Positions 1 to 11,217 of a stretch of 64,000 nt of DNA are shown here, piece by piece. Origin of the DNA: Mytilinidion resinicola (taxonomy: Eukaryota > Ascomycota > Dothideomycetes > Mytilinidiales > Mytilinidiaceae); contig NW_022985438.1 of the NCBI RefSeq assembly GCF_010093595.1, forward strand, positions 2,027,087-2,091,086, in the 5' to 3' direction. The notes under the pieces were generated by a model. It made no database searches. It was not told the origin of the DNA and worked only from the letters and a program-made list of their open reading frames with translations. Positions within the stretch are counted from its first letter, which is position 1. Every line of letters starts with the position of its first letter. The translations under genes and the position numbers were made by a program.

Positions 1-1527
1 TGGTATACATTGCCCATCAGATGTGACCCTGTGTTGCATAGCTAACCTTTACGGCAAGGTCCTGTCATCCGCATAACGCCTACGCTGCTCTTATGTAGTG
101 ACGCGACGAAGCTTCCCGACATTTATAACCGACAAGCAACCAAGTCCAAGCACTACATTACGGGTAGCTTCGGGGAGACGGAAAGCTTGTTCAATATGCA
201 GGACTGGAAGCAACACGCTCATTTCCGGAAGGTCGCCGCAGGACCATATGCCTTCTCAAATATCAAGAAGATGGAGCCTTTGGTGGACATGCGCATTGCT
301 GACTGGATCAGCAAACTTACCAAGCTGTTCGCCAAATCACCAAAGAAGTTCGATTTTGCTCCATGGGCAGTATACATGTAATTGCTATTTCAAAGAACCA
401 GTCTTTGCAACTCCGCTGACCAGGGCCCTAGGGCGTATGATATAATCTCAGAGATTGGTTTTGGAGCTCCATTCGGTTTTGTCGAGTCGGGATCTGATGT
501 TGGAGGCCTCATTCAGGGTTTCCACGATGGCCTCGTGCCATTTGGAATAATGGCTCGTCTATATCCCTTCACGAATTGGGTGAAGAGCACTTGGGTGGGC
601 GAAAAGTACCTCGTTGCGAAACCAGAACATGACTCCGGCATTGGCACGCTCATGCGCTTCCGCGACAAGCTCATTTTGCAGCGCCAGGAGGACATTGAAG
701 CAGGCAAAGTTGGACGCATTGATCTATTACAGACTTTCCTCGATGCGAGAACCGAAGATGGCAACCCACTCGACATGGATTACATCAAAGCCGAGATCCT
801 TCTGGTTCTTCTTGCCGGAGCAGATACTACCGGAACTGCATTCCAAGCAATGATGTGTTACATCATGTCCAACGAAAAGGTCTACGCCAAACTCATGGCA
901 GAGCTAGACGCGGCAACTCGAGCAGGAAAGCTCTCCCCAACTCCTCAATACGACGAAGTGATCCAGCACTGCCCATACTACGTCGCTTGCGTAAAGGAAA
1001 GTACGAGACTGTGTCCCTCCGCGCCGAACATCTTCCCCAGGCTTGTCGGAAAGGGCGGTATGGAGCTTGAGGGCAAGTATGTACCTGAAGGTATGGAAGT
1101 TACATGTAACCCGTGGCTCGTCCACCGCGATGAAAATATATACGGCCCAGACGCCTCGGAGTTCCGACCAGAGCGATGGCTAGAGAGCGAGGAAAAGACT
1201 AAGGAGTACAACAAGTACAACATGGCTTTCGGATACGGCGCGAGAGTTTGCCTTGGGAAAGACATGTAAGCATTCACTGACCCTTTATCGCTTACCATAT
1301 CTAACCTTCTCGTAGTGCACTTATGGAATTGTACAAGGCACCCTTGGTATTCTTCCGCAGCTTCAAACCTGAAATTGTCAACAAGGAACAACCGGGCACG
1401 TTCGTTGTCAAGGGCGGAGTAGGATTCTGGAAGGTGAGTTTCATATTCCAGTATCGCCTTGCGACTTCTTCTAACGTCTATCTAGGATATGTGGATTACC
1501 ATTGAAAGACGCGCGCCGGTTGTTTAG
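1..1527 (+). CDS. Cytochrome P450, pisatin demethylase/benzoate 4-monooxygenase-like, 5' partial
   Basis: Heme-thiolate monooxygenase, probably ER-anchored through an N-terminus that lies outside the window. Proposed exons are <1-2, 59-377, 432-1265, 1316-1433 and 1486-1527. The introns have GT-AG ends and a CTAAC branch is visible in several; the joined frame is open for 438 codons including the stop. Visible P450 landmarks, in order: an N-terminal beta-region of the YGPVIRITP type rebuilt across the first intron, the I-helix AGADTT, the K-helix ESTR (ExxR), a PERW motif, and the heme loop [10 protein letters not shown] carrying the cysteine ligand. The gene looks intact from base 1 to the TAG. 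Its substrate cannot be told from sequence; relatives act on phenolics, phytoalexins or secondary metabolites. Confidence 0.9.
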
Positions 1528-2869
1528 GCTTCTTACATATTACTTCAAACCTCTTCCTCTATTTCAGCACATGTAATTAGCTAGCATATGTTCCCGAGTA
1601 GACTTTCAAGGAACTTCCATGCGAGATATTGCAACCATGCCTTCGAGTTTCCTGAGTCTCCTGCATCTGAACCCTCAGAATCCCTGGAGGATACGAGAAA
1701 AACTAGTGCCTCGTTTAGACAGTCTACCCGTCACCATGCAACTGCGGAAGTGACTTCTTCGCGTTCGGCCCTGTTGATCCTCTCACTCATCCTCACCGCC
1801 GAGTCATGCCCCATCCCGCGCAGAAAAACTAAATCCCTGAATTCCCCCACCCCAGCCCAATGCCAGCTGCCGTTGCCACTGCCGCTCCCGCCTCGTCTCG
1901 TCTCGTCTCGCCTCGCCCGAAATTCGCACCGCACGGGCCCCCATTCACCGCCATCGACGGCGCCGGTCGATCCCTGCCCCAAGTGGGGCCCCCTGGCCCG
2001 ACCCGCCGCCTCGGGTTCGGGATGCAAGGGTTCTTTCCATGATTCATGGCCCGTTCGAAGACGCCACTCACACGGCAGTTGCAGCGCGAGCAGCGATCAG
2101 CGGCGCGCCGGTGTCGGGGGAGCAGCCCAAGCGAGGTGCGAGGCTGTTGGTGACGGCCTGCGTGGGTCCGACGTAACGGTGAACGGGCTGGCGTGGGTAG
2201 AAAAATGGAGAAGGGGAGGAAGGGGATACTATGTGCCTTGGTCTGAGTTTTGTGAACGGATGGGTTTCTTGCGGGAGGATTGGTGGGGGATGGGGGCCCG
2301 GGCTTGCGGCGGGAGAGTGGAGAGGGATGCGGCACAGCGGGATGCCGGAAGGAGGAGATCGTGTGGTCGATCTTTTGATAGGGTGCTCTGGGCTTGACTC
2401 GTGGAAATGGACTTCGATGATGCAGTATGGTGCGGACAGGCATATGCCAAGTTTGGGTTGTGTTTCGAAGATTGGGCGTGATTTCGGTGACATTTTCAAG
2501 TAACTGGATCGTGACCCAAGCTTGCATGGGGATAACCGATTAAAACGTTGTTCATGACGCAGTTGTTCTGTATTTGACAGTTGACAGATAACGAGCGCGC
2601 AGTCATAACCGGTCCTATTACTGGGATGTGATCATGATTCATTCTGGTTGAGGTTTTTGCTCAAAGCGTCGATCTAGCGCGCTGTTTGCCGCATTTGTAG
2701 ACATATTTAGGAACCTTCAACTCCGACTTATATCCGTAGGAACAAAAAAAAGCTTCCGTTGCATCCTATCGTCCGTAGACGATCCATCATCAAGGCGTCC
2801 GGCGGCTAGCCCAGTTCATGTATCACCAGAGCGATCGAAATGCGCTGGTCCATCGCCAAACGGTCGACC
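1528..2869. other. Intergenic, no supported gene
   Basis: This holds the P450 3' flank and the 3' flank of the convergent rhodopsin-domain gene. The part around 1850-2020 is rich in C-runs and contains long ORFs on both strands with low-complexity Pro/Arg/Ser translations. None resembles a known protein and they mirror each other, so I call none. Confidence 0.6.
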
Positions 2870-4455
2870 CTAGAAACCTCTTCCAACTGGCTTTGAATTG
2901 TTTTCATGCGAATAGAAACTGCTCTCTTCCTCGTCGCTTCCTTCCACATGGGTCGTGATATGGGTTCTGGCAATGATACGACCATCCGGGACATTTAGCA
3001 TTTCCTCGCTGTCGTTGCTCGCTCGGTCTTGCTCGATTTTGGTTGCTATACTGTTTTTCGCGTACGCTGGAAGTTCCGTGACGCTGTCCGCGATGTCGCC
3101 CTTGGCTGCGTCGCGATGGCTTAGTGGCCTCAATTTGACAGAGTTGTCGCCTACAGACGATGTGTTTTGTGTCGAGTTGGAGATTTTGTGGAATGGTCCA
3201 GACCCGGACTTTATACCTGTAGACCCATATTTTTGGTTGTTGTTGTGAGACGATCCGAGGAGTACGGGGGCATATCGTTTCGCAAGAGCCTTGAACGAAG
3301 GTATTGAAGCAGCAGCAATGCCCACGTTAGTTTCGATGACGCTCCAATACATTGCTCCAGATATTACGTAAGTGGCATCGGGGGAGACCCTGAGAGACGA
3401 TTTGTTAGTTCACAAGGATTTTATAAATGTGAAAGATGTCAATCATAGACGTACAGCATTTGTGGAATGAAAGTGATACGGACAATGGAGGATATGCATG
3501 CACTTAACGACGGTTAGCACGCGCAACGAATCTTTAGACAGGTTATTGTGACTTACAAAAGGCCGAGGCAAAGCATGACGCCTAAAGCTATCCTTTGGTT
3601 GCGCGGGACCTGAAGCCGGATGACAAGTTTGACCGGAAGGGTGTAAGTTAACAAGTCCGTCGCAATGTTGAGAGCCGCGTTGGCTAGATAGAAGGCGTTG
3701 ATATTGACACATTTCTTCTCTGTGATTGTGATATCCCACGCGGCAGAAACGGGATTGCACTGGAAGATGCAAGTCAAGACATTGGCAGTGGCCTGGCATC
3801 CCACGACTCCTGTCATTACAATCGCCGTGCGTCGCAGGTTGCGGTCGCCGAGTCGCATATACAGAGCGAGTACTGAAGTTTTGATGAACCCCAAACACGC
3901 GTTGTAGAATATGCTAGAAAACCACACGATCTAGAAATGTGAGCTACGTTCGAAGACTGGGTGGCTGGGAAGAACTCACCTGAGCATAGCTAATCATGTT
4001 CTGGGTTCCGCGAAGCATCACTGCTTCAACGTGACTTCCGAGACCATGATTTACGGCCATGATGGTCGCGGCTATAAAGGCCCATGATAGTACCTGCGCG
4101 GTATCTTAGGTTTGTCTTCTTCTCCACGTTCGTCACTCTTACTGATGCAATTGTGATGAGGACTGCGGTATTCTCGTTAGTCGACGCCTTCGGTTTGAAG
4201 TTGTCAGTGTTCGAATACTCACCATCGTCAGGTCCTATGGTTTTGATAACCCAAAACCGAGTGAACAGTCGTAGAAATATGATTACCGTGGTAATAGCGC
4301 CTGCGACTCGCGGTCAGAATTAGTAGCTTGTAGGGGAGTCCCCGGAAGGCGTGTATATCAAACAACGCACCGAACGCTATGCAGAGTGCAATGACTGTGT
4401 GTCCCACAGAGTCGTGACGAATCTCTTGAGCATCAGCCATGGCTTCAGTGGGCAA
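2870..4455 (-). CDS. Fungal rhodopsin-domain (SAT4/Pth11-like) integral membrane protein
   Basis: Seven-helix-type plasma-membrane protein of a large fungal family of unknown or putative receptor function. Proposed exons (transcript order): 4455-4371, 4300-4223, 4162-4143, 4093-3980, 3930-3557, 3502-3455, 3389-2870. The sum is divisible by three and gives 412 residues, or 407 if the Met at 4440 is used. Characteristic sequence includes the GPDDVL loop after the second helix, NHGLGSH, the Cys-bearing FQCNPVSAAWD loop and the NAALNIATDL helix. The last 120 or so residues are a hydrophilic Ser/Asn/Glu-rich cytoplasmic tail. Seven small exons, one of only 20 nt, are usual for the family. The ligand and role are unknown. 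Confidence 0.85.
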
Positions 4456-6115
4456 TATGTGGTGGGGATGACCGCTGGAAGGATTGGAGAAGCTGCGGGG
4501 AAAAGATACAAAGACTGACTAGAGCTGGAGTAAGGGATGAAGCAAGTGGCTCTTGAACTGAAGTCACGAATAGTCACGCTCTAATAATGAAGTGAAGCTT
4601 ATGATATCTGTGTGCTGGGCTGCTACCTCCCGCTATGCACGCTTCCGCAACGAGTGCATGACCCTGAATGCCCAGTTTATACCCCAGGACGCCGTCTATG
4701 CCTAGAAAAGAGGTGATCGGACAGTCCCTTGGCCGTTTACGCATTGCGGAACTGTCGGCAAGGCTTCAAGAACGGCCTGGCGTATGCTTAGAAAGGTTGG
4801 AACGTGCATGTCTACAGCCCAAGGGACGGCTGAGGTCGGGGATATTCGACGTGACATGTTTCACGTCACTCTGAAGCTGGCAAGAAACCGCGCTGCTCAA
4901 CGTTCCCGCAGCTGGACAGTGCGAGTTCCTGGAGGCGAGAGGCGAGCTACGAACCGCCCCGCTGGTGAAGTGAAGCATCGGGCGCGCGACATGGTTCTCA
5001 AAGCAAAGGCAGTGGCTGCGGCGTGAAGCTGTGGGTCTCTCTTGGTAACGGAGATCCTGGTTGGAGTCGCAGAGTGGCGGGCCAACTGAGTGATGAGCAT
5101 TTCGGGCGCTGGGAGATCTACAGTCTGTCTGACCGCGTCCCGCGTCGTCGAGTTGCGGGTAAACCTGCGCGGGGTGCCATGCCATCGGCGAGGGAGACCC
5201 AATGAACATGACGGTTGCTGTCTTAGTCCTGAATGCAGGTGTTGGTGGTTGTTGTCACGGGCGGCCCAAGAGGCTGCGCAGTCACCAGTCACAGTGACTG
5301 GGTGATGTTGTAGAGTAAGGGGGGAAGGGGTGGGGGTCGAGAGCCATCGGAGAAAATAAGCTCAGAAAAGGGCCGCGGTACCACTCCGTCGGGTCGGGTG
5401 CTCCTGCAGACCGTCACATCCTCCGTTCGTTCTCTGCCCTCAACTAAAGCGACAGTAGTTGGTTGGCGTCATGGAGGTCTTACATAGATAAGCCCACGTG
5501 AATGAGGATGGATGCTGCAAGCCATGTTCGTGCATCACACACCCAACTCCTGGAAACCAGGCCCCAACACGACGAATCCGTAATCCCTCCATTAGGAACA
5601 CAGCCCGCAACTTGAATCCTTGGACACGAATCGGTTACTGCCGATACCTACTGTATTGGCCATCACAGCCTGCATGTCGGCCATTTCAGGAACGTCTGGC
5701 GGGGATATGGGCCTCGGTTCCCTTCTCTAGACACGGACTTTCCTTGAAAGACTGCAATCAATCCTCATAGGTGTCATGCACCATGTAAATGTGGATCATC
5801 TTATGTGTGGAGCAAAAGTCCATTTGGATGTGTAGTAGGTTTGCAGGGTACAGTAGGTATCTGCCGAAGAGAACCGCGTCAATAGCCGTTTGGTCGGTCA
5901 AGTCATGGTATCAGCTTCTAATGTCAAGGTTGCGCTATATCACAGTTACGAGGACTCTAATGCATTGAGCGAGAGCCTCGGAACTTGACGGCAGGGGTTG
6001 TCAACGTCGTGCTGTGATGAGCGGTTGAGAACTCTTCACTGTTCGCCGTACGTAAACGCATAACGTCAGCGCTCCCCACGAAAGCACAAAGAGGATACTC
6101 TATCTCTGGAAGGTA
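4456..6115. other. Intergenic, no supported gene
   Basis: Upstream flank of the rhodopsin-domain gene. Overlapping ORFs of 60-147 codons at 4670-5305 occur on both strands and their translations are compositionally random, so no gene is called. I saw nothing else structured before the MITE. Confidence 0.6.
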
Positions 6116-6208
6116 ACGTAGTCGGCAAGCTAGTGGGCCATGCAAGCTAGTGGGCCACCCAATTTTTGGTGCGATTTAGACCTTTTAGCACCCCAGCAAT
6201 CTCAACAA
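6116..6208 (+). repeat. Left terminal inverted repeat of the TA MITE
   Basis: Matches the reverse complement of 6461-6553. It contains two copies of a 15-bp direct repeat (CAAGCTAGTGGGCCA). Confidence 0.88.
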
Positions 6209-6460
6209 CTACAAGATATAAAGTATAGCTTTAAGATTGCATATACTATCTAGCTCATTTTAATAGCTAAGAGAATGTTTGGAGCAGTATAGCAGCGTAA
6301 TCCTATTATATTGTAGGTATTACTTGATTTTAGGGGCCAAAACTAGGCAACATTTTACTGCGGCTAAACAGGGCTATCAAGAGATCTAAAAAATTAACAG
6401 ATGATATTAAAATAACCACGGATATCATTATCCTAAGTCACAACCTGGAATATTCTGTGA

Positions 6461-6553
6461 TTGTTAAGATTGCTAGGGTGCTAAAAGGTCTAAATCGCAC
6501 CAATAATTGGGTGGCCCACTAGCTTGCATGGCCCACTAGCTTGCCGACTACGT
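6461..6553 (-). repeat. Right terminal inverted repeat of the TA MITE
   Basis: Inverted copy of 6116-6208, with one T/A and about two C/T differences read in TIR orientation. Confidence 0.88.
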
Positions 6554-6958
6554 TAAGCAGTCTGTAATATTGAGTAATACATCATCATTCATGTAGTCTC
6601 CCATCCACTGGTTGTCTTTTGAAGGCCGGATCACGTGATATGTATCAACGAGCGAAGTCGTCATGTGTGACGACTCACACGCTCACTACTGTCTCTGAAT
6701 TGTCTTCTTGAACTTTGAATTCATCATTTATAACTTGGTTCGCTCTTGGACTTATGCCAATTCGATTGTTTCGATTCCATTCTTATTTAGGAACAGTTCA
6801 GGGATCAGCCGATATCTTCACTTCACTGCCTGAACTGCTTGAACTGCCAGCTCGTTGTGCCACGCTCGCTCCTCAACATCTAGAAACACCTCAGCACTCG
6901 GATCTCATAAGCACGACTTTACTGCCCTTGACTGTTCGCGAGGATTGGAAGCCTCGGC

Positions 6959-7603
6959 ATGGTCCTAGTCGCGCATCAAGAGGGGCCTTTTTTTGCACTT
7001 CCTCGAGAATTACGCGATGAAATCTACCGGCACCTTTTTTGCAGCCAACGCCAAATCGAGATCAAGTACCGAGTAACCGACGATCTAGGATGGGGAACTC
7101 CCCAGGCTGTGGGGACGCTACCAGTCGACTTTCTACGAACCTGCCATGAGGCCCTCTCTGAAGCGCTCGATTTCCTGTACGGCAAAAACGTCTTTAATCT
7201 TCAGTTGACCTCCAGCGAGAGTCTTCAATTTTTCTGCACTCTGTCATCCTACTCACTCACATGCATTGAGCATGTAATCCTTCAACTCGGCGCCGCCTCT
7301 TTTACCGTATGTAAATTCGTGAGCGACCGTATGTTCTTACGAACGCTCGCATCTCCAGACTGGGGTAATCCGTACTTCATGAGGAATCTTTATTCTTGCT
7401 TTTTGTCCGGACAAGTTATCGAGTTGCGGCTAAGAACCGATGACAAACTACGGTTGCGCCATGAACGGATAGAACACCAAGAGATCGGCACTATCATAGC
7501 CTCGACCGTTGAAGATGTGGTCAAGGCACACGTGCTAAAGACCGAAGGATTGGGGACCACGCTTCCTTTCAGCCATGTTTGGGAGTCCGACGAATGGGAT
7601 TAG
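6959..7603 (+). CDS. 2EXR/F-box-like domain protein, reading frame interrupted by TAG
   Basis: Single-exon ORF of 214 codons. The N-terminus has the motif LPRELRDEIYRHLF (about residues 14-27), typical of the fungal 2EXR/F-box-like families that may bind Skp1 or other partners; the function is unproven. It is followed by a TCHEALSEALDFLYG segment of the kind found in these proteins. The start is the first ATG of the frame, 405 bp after the MITE. The TAG at 7601-7603 is directly followed in the same frame by another 95 open codons that look like the natural C-terminus (next entry). The gene is therefore read through, broken by a nonsense change, or spliced around this codon. Confidence 0.7.
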   Translation: MVLVAHQEGPFFALPRELRDEIYRHLFCSQRQIEIKYRVTDDLGWGTPQAVGTLPVDFLRTCHEALSEALDFLYGKNVFNLQLTSSESLQFFCTLSSYSLTCIEHVILQLGAASFTVCKFVSDRMFLRTLASPDWGNPYFMRNLYSCFLSGQVIELRLRTDDKLRLRHERIEHQEIGTIIASTVEDVVKAHVLKTEGLGTTLPFSHVWESDEWD

Positions 7604-7891
7604 CTATTTCGATATTACACCATCCGTATTGAACAGCCTCTGAAATGGGAGACGAATACCGGCCGCAACGTCGTCTTTCGTCTTCATCCTGAGGCTGCGA
7701 ATGAGAAAGTCTTAGAAGCAAAAAGGAAGATGTTGCGAATGGAGATGGGTTTGATGTCAGAAAGCAGAAGAATACGGTCGGGAGACGAGGTCTTACAAGA
7801 TGCAAACGGAGGTATTGAATGCGGAACGGAGCTAGTTAGAATGGAGACGAACATTGAAGACACAAAGTCACTGGACCCCCTTTCGGAATGA
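7604..7891 (+). other. In-frame coding-like extension behind the TAG of the 2EXR-like gene
   Basis: Ninety-five sense codons and a TGA, in exactly the frame of the preceding ORF. The translation begins LFRYYTIRIEQPLKWE and continues into a charged helical segment (EAKRKMLRMEMGL), plausible as the continuation of the protein. The opposite-strand ORFs here are Ser/Phe/Cys-rich shadows. An in-frame 72-nt intron (7532-7603, GTGCTA...TAG) would also restore the frame, but its 5' site is weak and no good branch site is visible. Confidence 0.55.
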
Positions 7892-8467
7892 CAAGGCACT
7901 TTCCTCATACGACCCCCGGACTACTGTACATACCCACTCCAAGTCGAAGCCTAGCTTTTCTGTCAATCAACATCAGATTAGCTAGACTATAGTCCGGTTT
8001 AGGGATACATACTTGACTCCTTTCTAAGGGCAAAAGTACCTCTGATCTTAGAAGCCTTCTAAAAACGCCTTACACATAGGTTCTGAGTCGTTTCCGTGTA
8101 GTTACTACCGCCTGAATACTTCTAAGAAGGTCAAAAAACTCCACTGCAATGGGCAAATTTCGAGCTCGAGAGTTGGATGGACTGTATTTCTTAGCAACTA
8201 TCCAGAAGCTTAGCGTGGCACAAGCCATGTTTTGTACGCGTTGTGCAACTGCAAAGAAGCGTCATCGATTCACGCACAAACTGTAGAGATCGTGCAGGGC
8301 GTGCTTTGCGTTGTGACGGGCCGTAGCTCTCTCAAATGTACTGCTTGAAGACCTCCGACAAGGTTGGGAAACTTCATATCGATGCAAAGAGTACGCGCTT
8401 GTGAAGCAGCGGCACTCTATAAATTGTTATAAAAAGGCTAAGCCATAGCTTCCCTTCGGAATGCCGC
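7892..8467. other. Intergenic, nothing recognised
   Basis: Moderately AT-rich, between the convergent 3' ends of the 2EXR-like and ABM-like genes. No ORF, tRNA or repeat is supported. Confidence 0.6.
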
Positions 8468-9355
8468 CTACCTATGCAGCCAACCCTTACCATTCGGCAA
8501 ATACCCCCTACACTCCATGCTTTTCATCCCCTCCTTCTCCGCCATCCAGAATCCAATCACCTCTTTCTTCCGCAAGAACGCTTCCATCTCCTCTCTCCCC
8601 TTGAACCGCGCAAAGATTCTAGCACTCACCTCATCGTCCAGACACTCGTATACCTAGTACGTGTACACACCAGCCTCGGCTCCAGCAGCTTTCTCGGTCT
8701 TCTCCACTATCTCTGCGAGCGTGGTCAGAGCAGCCAAGACAGATGATCGCGCGGAAGATGATGTGCACACGATGCGCGTGTCTTGCATTATGCCGCACTC
8801 GCGGCTGTCCCCGAATAGGTCGAGGAAGCCACTGCGGGCAGCGTAGTGCGAGAGGTCGAGGCCTGTGGTAGATGCGGCGGGGATTAAAGAGAGAAACATT
8901 TGCATAGATGGGGAGTTGAGGTGCGTTTCGTAGAGATCCTTTGGTGTATCAGCGGAAGTAGTAGGCATAGTATAGAGCAAAGCATGAGGAGACGTACCTC
9001 TCGAGCTCCGTACACCTCGAAGGCAAACATACTCGTTGTTTTGTGAAAGTCGTGCGCGTAGTCGAGGGGGATTCCGAAGTAGTATGTCTTCGTGGTAGGT
9101 TCGCTGGACCAGACATACTTGGCGAGTTCATCATAGGCGGCTTGCCACTGTGATACGATGCTCGGTTAGCGTTCCGTTATCTTGAAAATGTGGTTTCTTG
9201 GAGAGTTAATATGATGCAGAAGCAGGAGCAGATTCGATAGAAGTGGGTGATATCGAAGCGTCAACAAGAGTATCTGAATGAAAAGACTTAGGGAAAGAAC
9301 TAACATTATCATACTTATCAGGAACAAAATTACAGTTCGCAAAGAGGTAAAACAT
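8468..9355 (-). pseudogene. Antibiotic biosynthesis monooxygenase (ABM)-like protein with an in-frame TAG
   Basis: Proposed exons: 9355-9305 (17 codons), 9147-8998 (50 codons) and 8938-8468. Introns are 9304-9148 (157 nt, GTTAGT...CAG) and 8997-8939 (GTACGT...AG). The first half reads as one dimeric alpha/beta-barrel (ABM-type) repeat, including the segment MFAFEVYGARE. A second such repeat starts near the VLAALTTLAEIVEKTEK helix. A TAG at 8656-8654 interrupts the second repeat after VYTY. The same frame then stays open for 61 codons (starting VYECLDDE and ending RGYLPNGKGWLHR) to a terminal TAG. If translation stops at the first TAG the second barrel is cut. Relatives are small cofactor-free monooxygenases or stress-responsive ABM proteins. 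Confidence 0.6.
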
Positions 9356-10087
9356 CTTTCCATGAGACTTATGTGTTGTGGAAATACGTCTTTCGAAGCG
9401 AACTAGCTACCAAGAGTATAGCGAGGCACGAGATATATTTAACAAGAAGCCTTAGTTCCTCTTACTCTGATATATTAGCTTCAATTGCTACAGGAGACCA
9501 TTTCCAACGTTTTATACCTTACCCAAGGACCTTTCCCCTGCTACCGTCTTCCCAAATAGAACTGTCACGACACCTTCTATAATCCGGACAAACGTCCCCT
9601 TGCCCCCCCTCTTCGACTAAGAATCACCATTCACAGGACACTAAATCCGTCACGACACCTTAGAACTAGCACGACGCCTCGTGAAGAACCTGCAGATCGG
9701 AGCTAGGCTCCGGACACTGTTTCCCGGAGAACTAGGGATTGCGGAAGCGCATTGCGGAGGTGGCTTGCGTGCGCAACTGCCCCAGGATGAGGGGAATGTG
9801 GCTTGCCTGCTAGTGAACACTGAACAGCTGCTGCCGTCCAGAGTAGTGGTGTACTCTGTGCATCGTGTGAATGATATCGTAGGTGCTCCAAGGGGCTGTA
9901 GAGTTGCGGGATCAAGTAATCTTTTGCAGGGTCTTTCAACACATTATGGGGTCATCATATACAATATCTCTCACTTCTTTCCATCCCTGCTTACGACTGC
10001 TTTGCATGATCTAACATTAATACTCCACATGCACTCGAAGACCACCCCTGGTATCATATATCAAGTATGATTTAAAATAGTGAGCTA
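9356..10087. other. Intergenic, nothing recognised
   Basis: Promoter side of the ABM-like gene and 3' flank of the SDR gene. The short ORFs here (up to 129 codons) have no recognisable motif. A short direct repeat (GTCACGACACCTT) occurs near 9565 and 9650. Confidence 0.5.
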
Positions 10088-11217
10088 CTATGGAATGGCA
10101 TCTGGCAACTCAGAAAGTTCATGATGGTACATCTTAAACAACGGATCCCAGACCGTTACCGTTCTCTTGGTGATGTCACCGTTTGCGTAAGGGGGCTTTT
10201 CGTGGAAGAAATGCTTGTCTGCTGAGCACTCAACCGCTTTTCCGGTGATCTCGTTTGCAGCTTCATCAAGGAACAAGTGATAGGCGGATATTATGCAGGA
10301 GATTGGCGTCATACATTCAGGAGATACCGCATCTACCATTTCCTGTGGAATGATGTTCGTGTGGACGATACCGGGAAGTACAGCGTTTGTTGTAATATTC
10401 TCTTTCTAGACAAGGTCAGGATTCGGTCAGAATTCTGTCAGGGACGGCCAAAGTACGGGCTCCTTACGATCTTGAGCACTCGAGATGTTGCCCGGACAAA
10501 GTTCAATACCTAATCATCCATTAGCGATAATTCTTGAGATTAGCTCCATGACAAACTCACAGCGGCCTTTGCGCCATCGTACTCGGGATAAGTCTCATGA
10601 GGATATAGTGCAGCAGCGCTCACGGTCGTCACGATCTTACCACCTGGTACTTTGTTCTTCCTCATGAAGTGGATAGCGAGCTGTGTTCCGTAAACAACAC
10701 CTAACATCCATGTGAGCGAAACGCTTCAATTATAGATGTCAGAGCTTACCTTTGTAGTCGACATCGGTACATAGCGTACTCGGCGCCGGCGGGATCCTTC
10801 GATATGTAAGTCCTATACATTCATTGGAAAAGGCTATATTCCATACTTGTCTGACCCCCGGTGGTTGAATATGTAGATTGAGCTTTTATCTACAATGCCG
10901 GCATTCGCGCACAGCGCATCGATCCTTCCATACTTGTCGAATACGGCCTGAAAAGTCTTTGCTTGACTATTGTAGTCGGCTACGTCTGTCTGGAAGAAAT
11001 CGGCTCCCTCGCCAAGCTCTTTCGACAGTTCTGCGTTTGGCTGGATATCTGCCATGGCAACTTTCCAGCCTTTGCTCACGAGATCACGACTAAGACCTTG
11101 GCCCATGCCGGACTATTCGGGATGTAAAGTCAACTCTTTTGTCGAAGTGCCAGCTTCAATCGACAGATTACATACGCTTGCTCCGGTCACGATCGCGACT
11201 CTGCTCGAGGTACCCAT
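10088..11217 (-). CDS. Short-chain dehydrogenase/reductase (classical SDR)
   Basis: NAD(P)-dependent oxidoreductase of 284 residues, the usual classical-SDR length. Proposed exons: 11217-11176, 11112-10847, 10796-10750, 10700-10561, 10509-10468, 10405-10088 (sum divisible by three; introns 49-63 nt). The cofactor-binding TGASSGMG is split by the first intron. DV near residue 70, CANAG, a TTVSA strand carrying the catalytic Ser, and the catalytic YDGAK (YxxxK) follow, then an LPGIVHTN loop. The overall style resembles fungal 15-hydroxyprostaglandin-dehydrogenase-like SDRs. It is divergent from the MFS gene over a 1.1-kb spacer, so the two could be co-regulated. The substrate is unknown. Confidence 0.9.

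Larger units (their letters stand above)
6114..6555. mobile_element. Non-autonomous MITE, TA target site (Tc1/mariner/Fot1-pogo type)
   Basis: The element spans 6116-6553 (438 bp) and is flanked by TA on both sides (6114-6115 and 6554-6555). The terminal inverted repeats are 93 bp (6116-6208 and 6461-6553), start with ACGTAGTCGGCAAGCTAGTG, and differ at only about three positions by eye. Each TIR contains a tandem direct repeat of CAAGCTAGTGGGCCA. The roughly 250-bp interior is AT-rich with no coding capacity. A TA duplication and a long TIR fit a mariner/pogo-type internal deletion derivative; the superfamily is inferred from the target site only. Confidence 0.85.

Noticed and set aside
1588..2527. 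ORFs of 269 codons (+) and 232 codons (-) overlapping each other
   Set aside because: Low-complexity Pro/Arg/Ser translations in a C-rich stretch, no domain, no splice logic, mirror ORFs on both strands.
4668..5305. Several 60-147 codon ORFs on both strands
   Set aside because: Composition-driven; no start context, no motif and no continuation into plausible exons.
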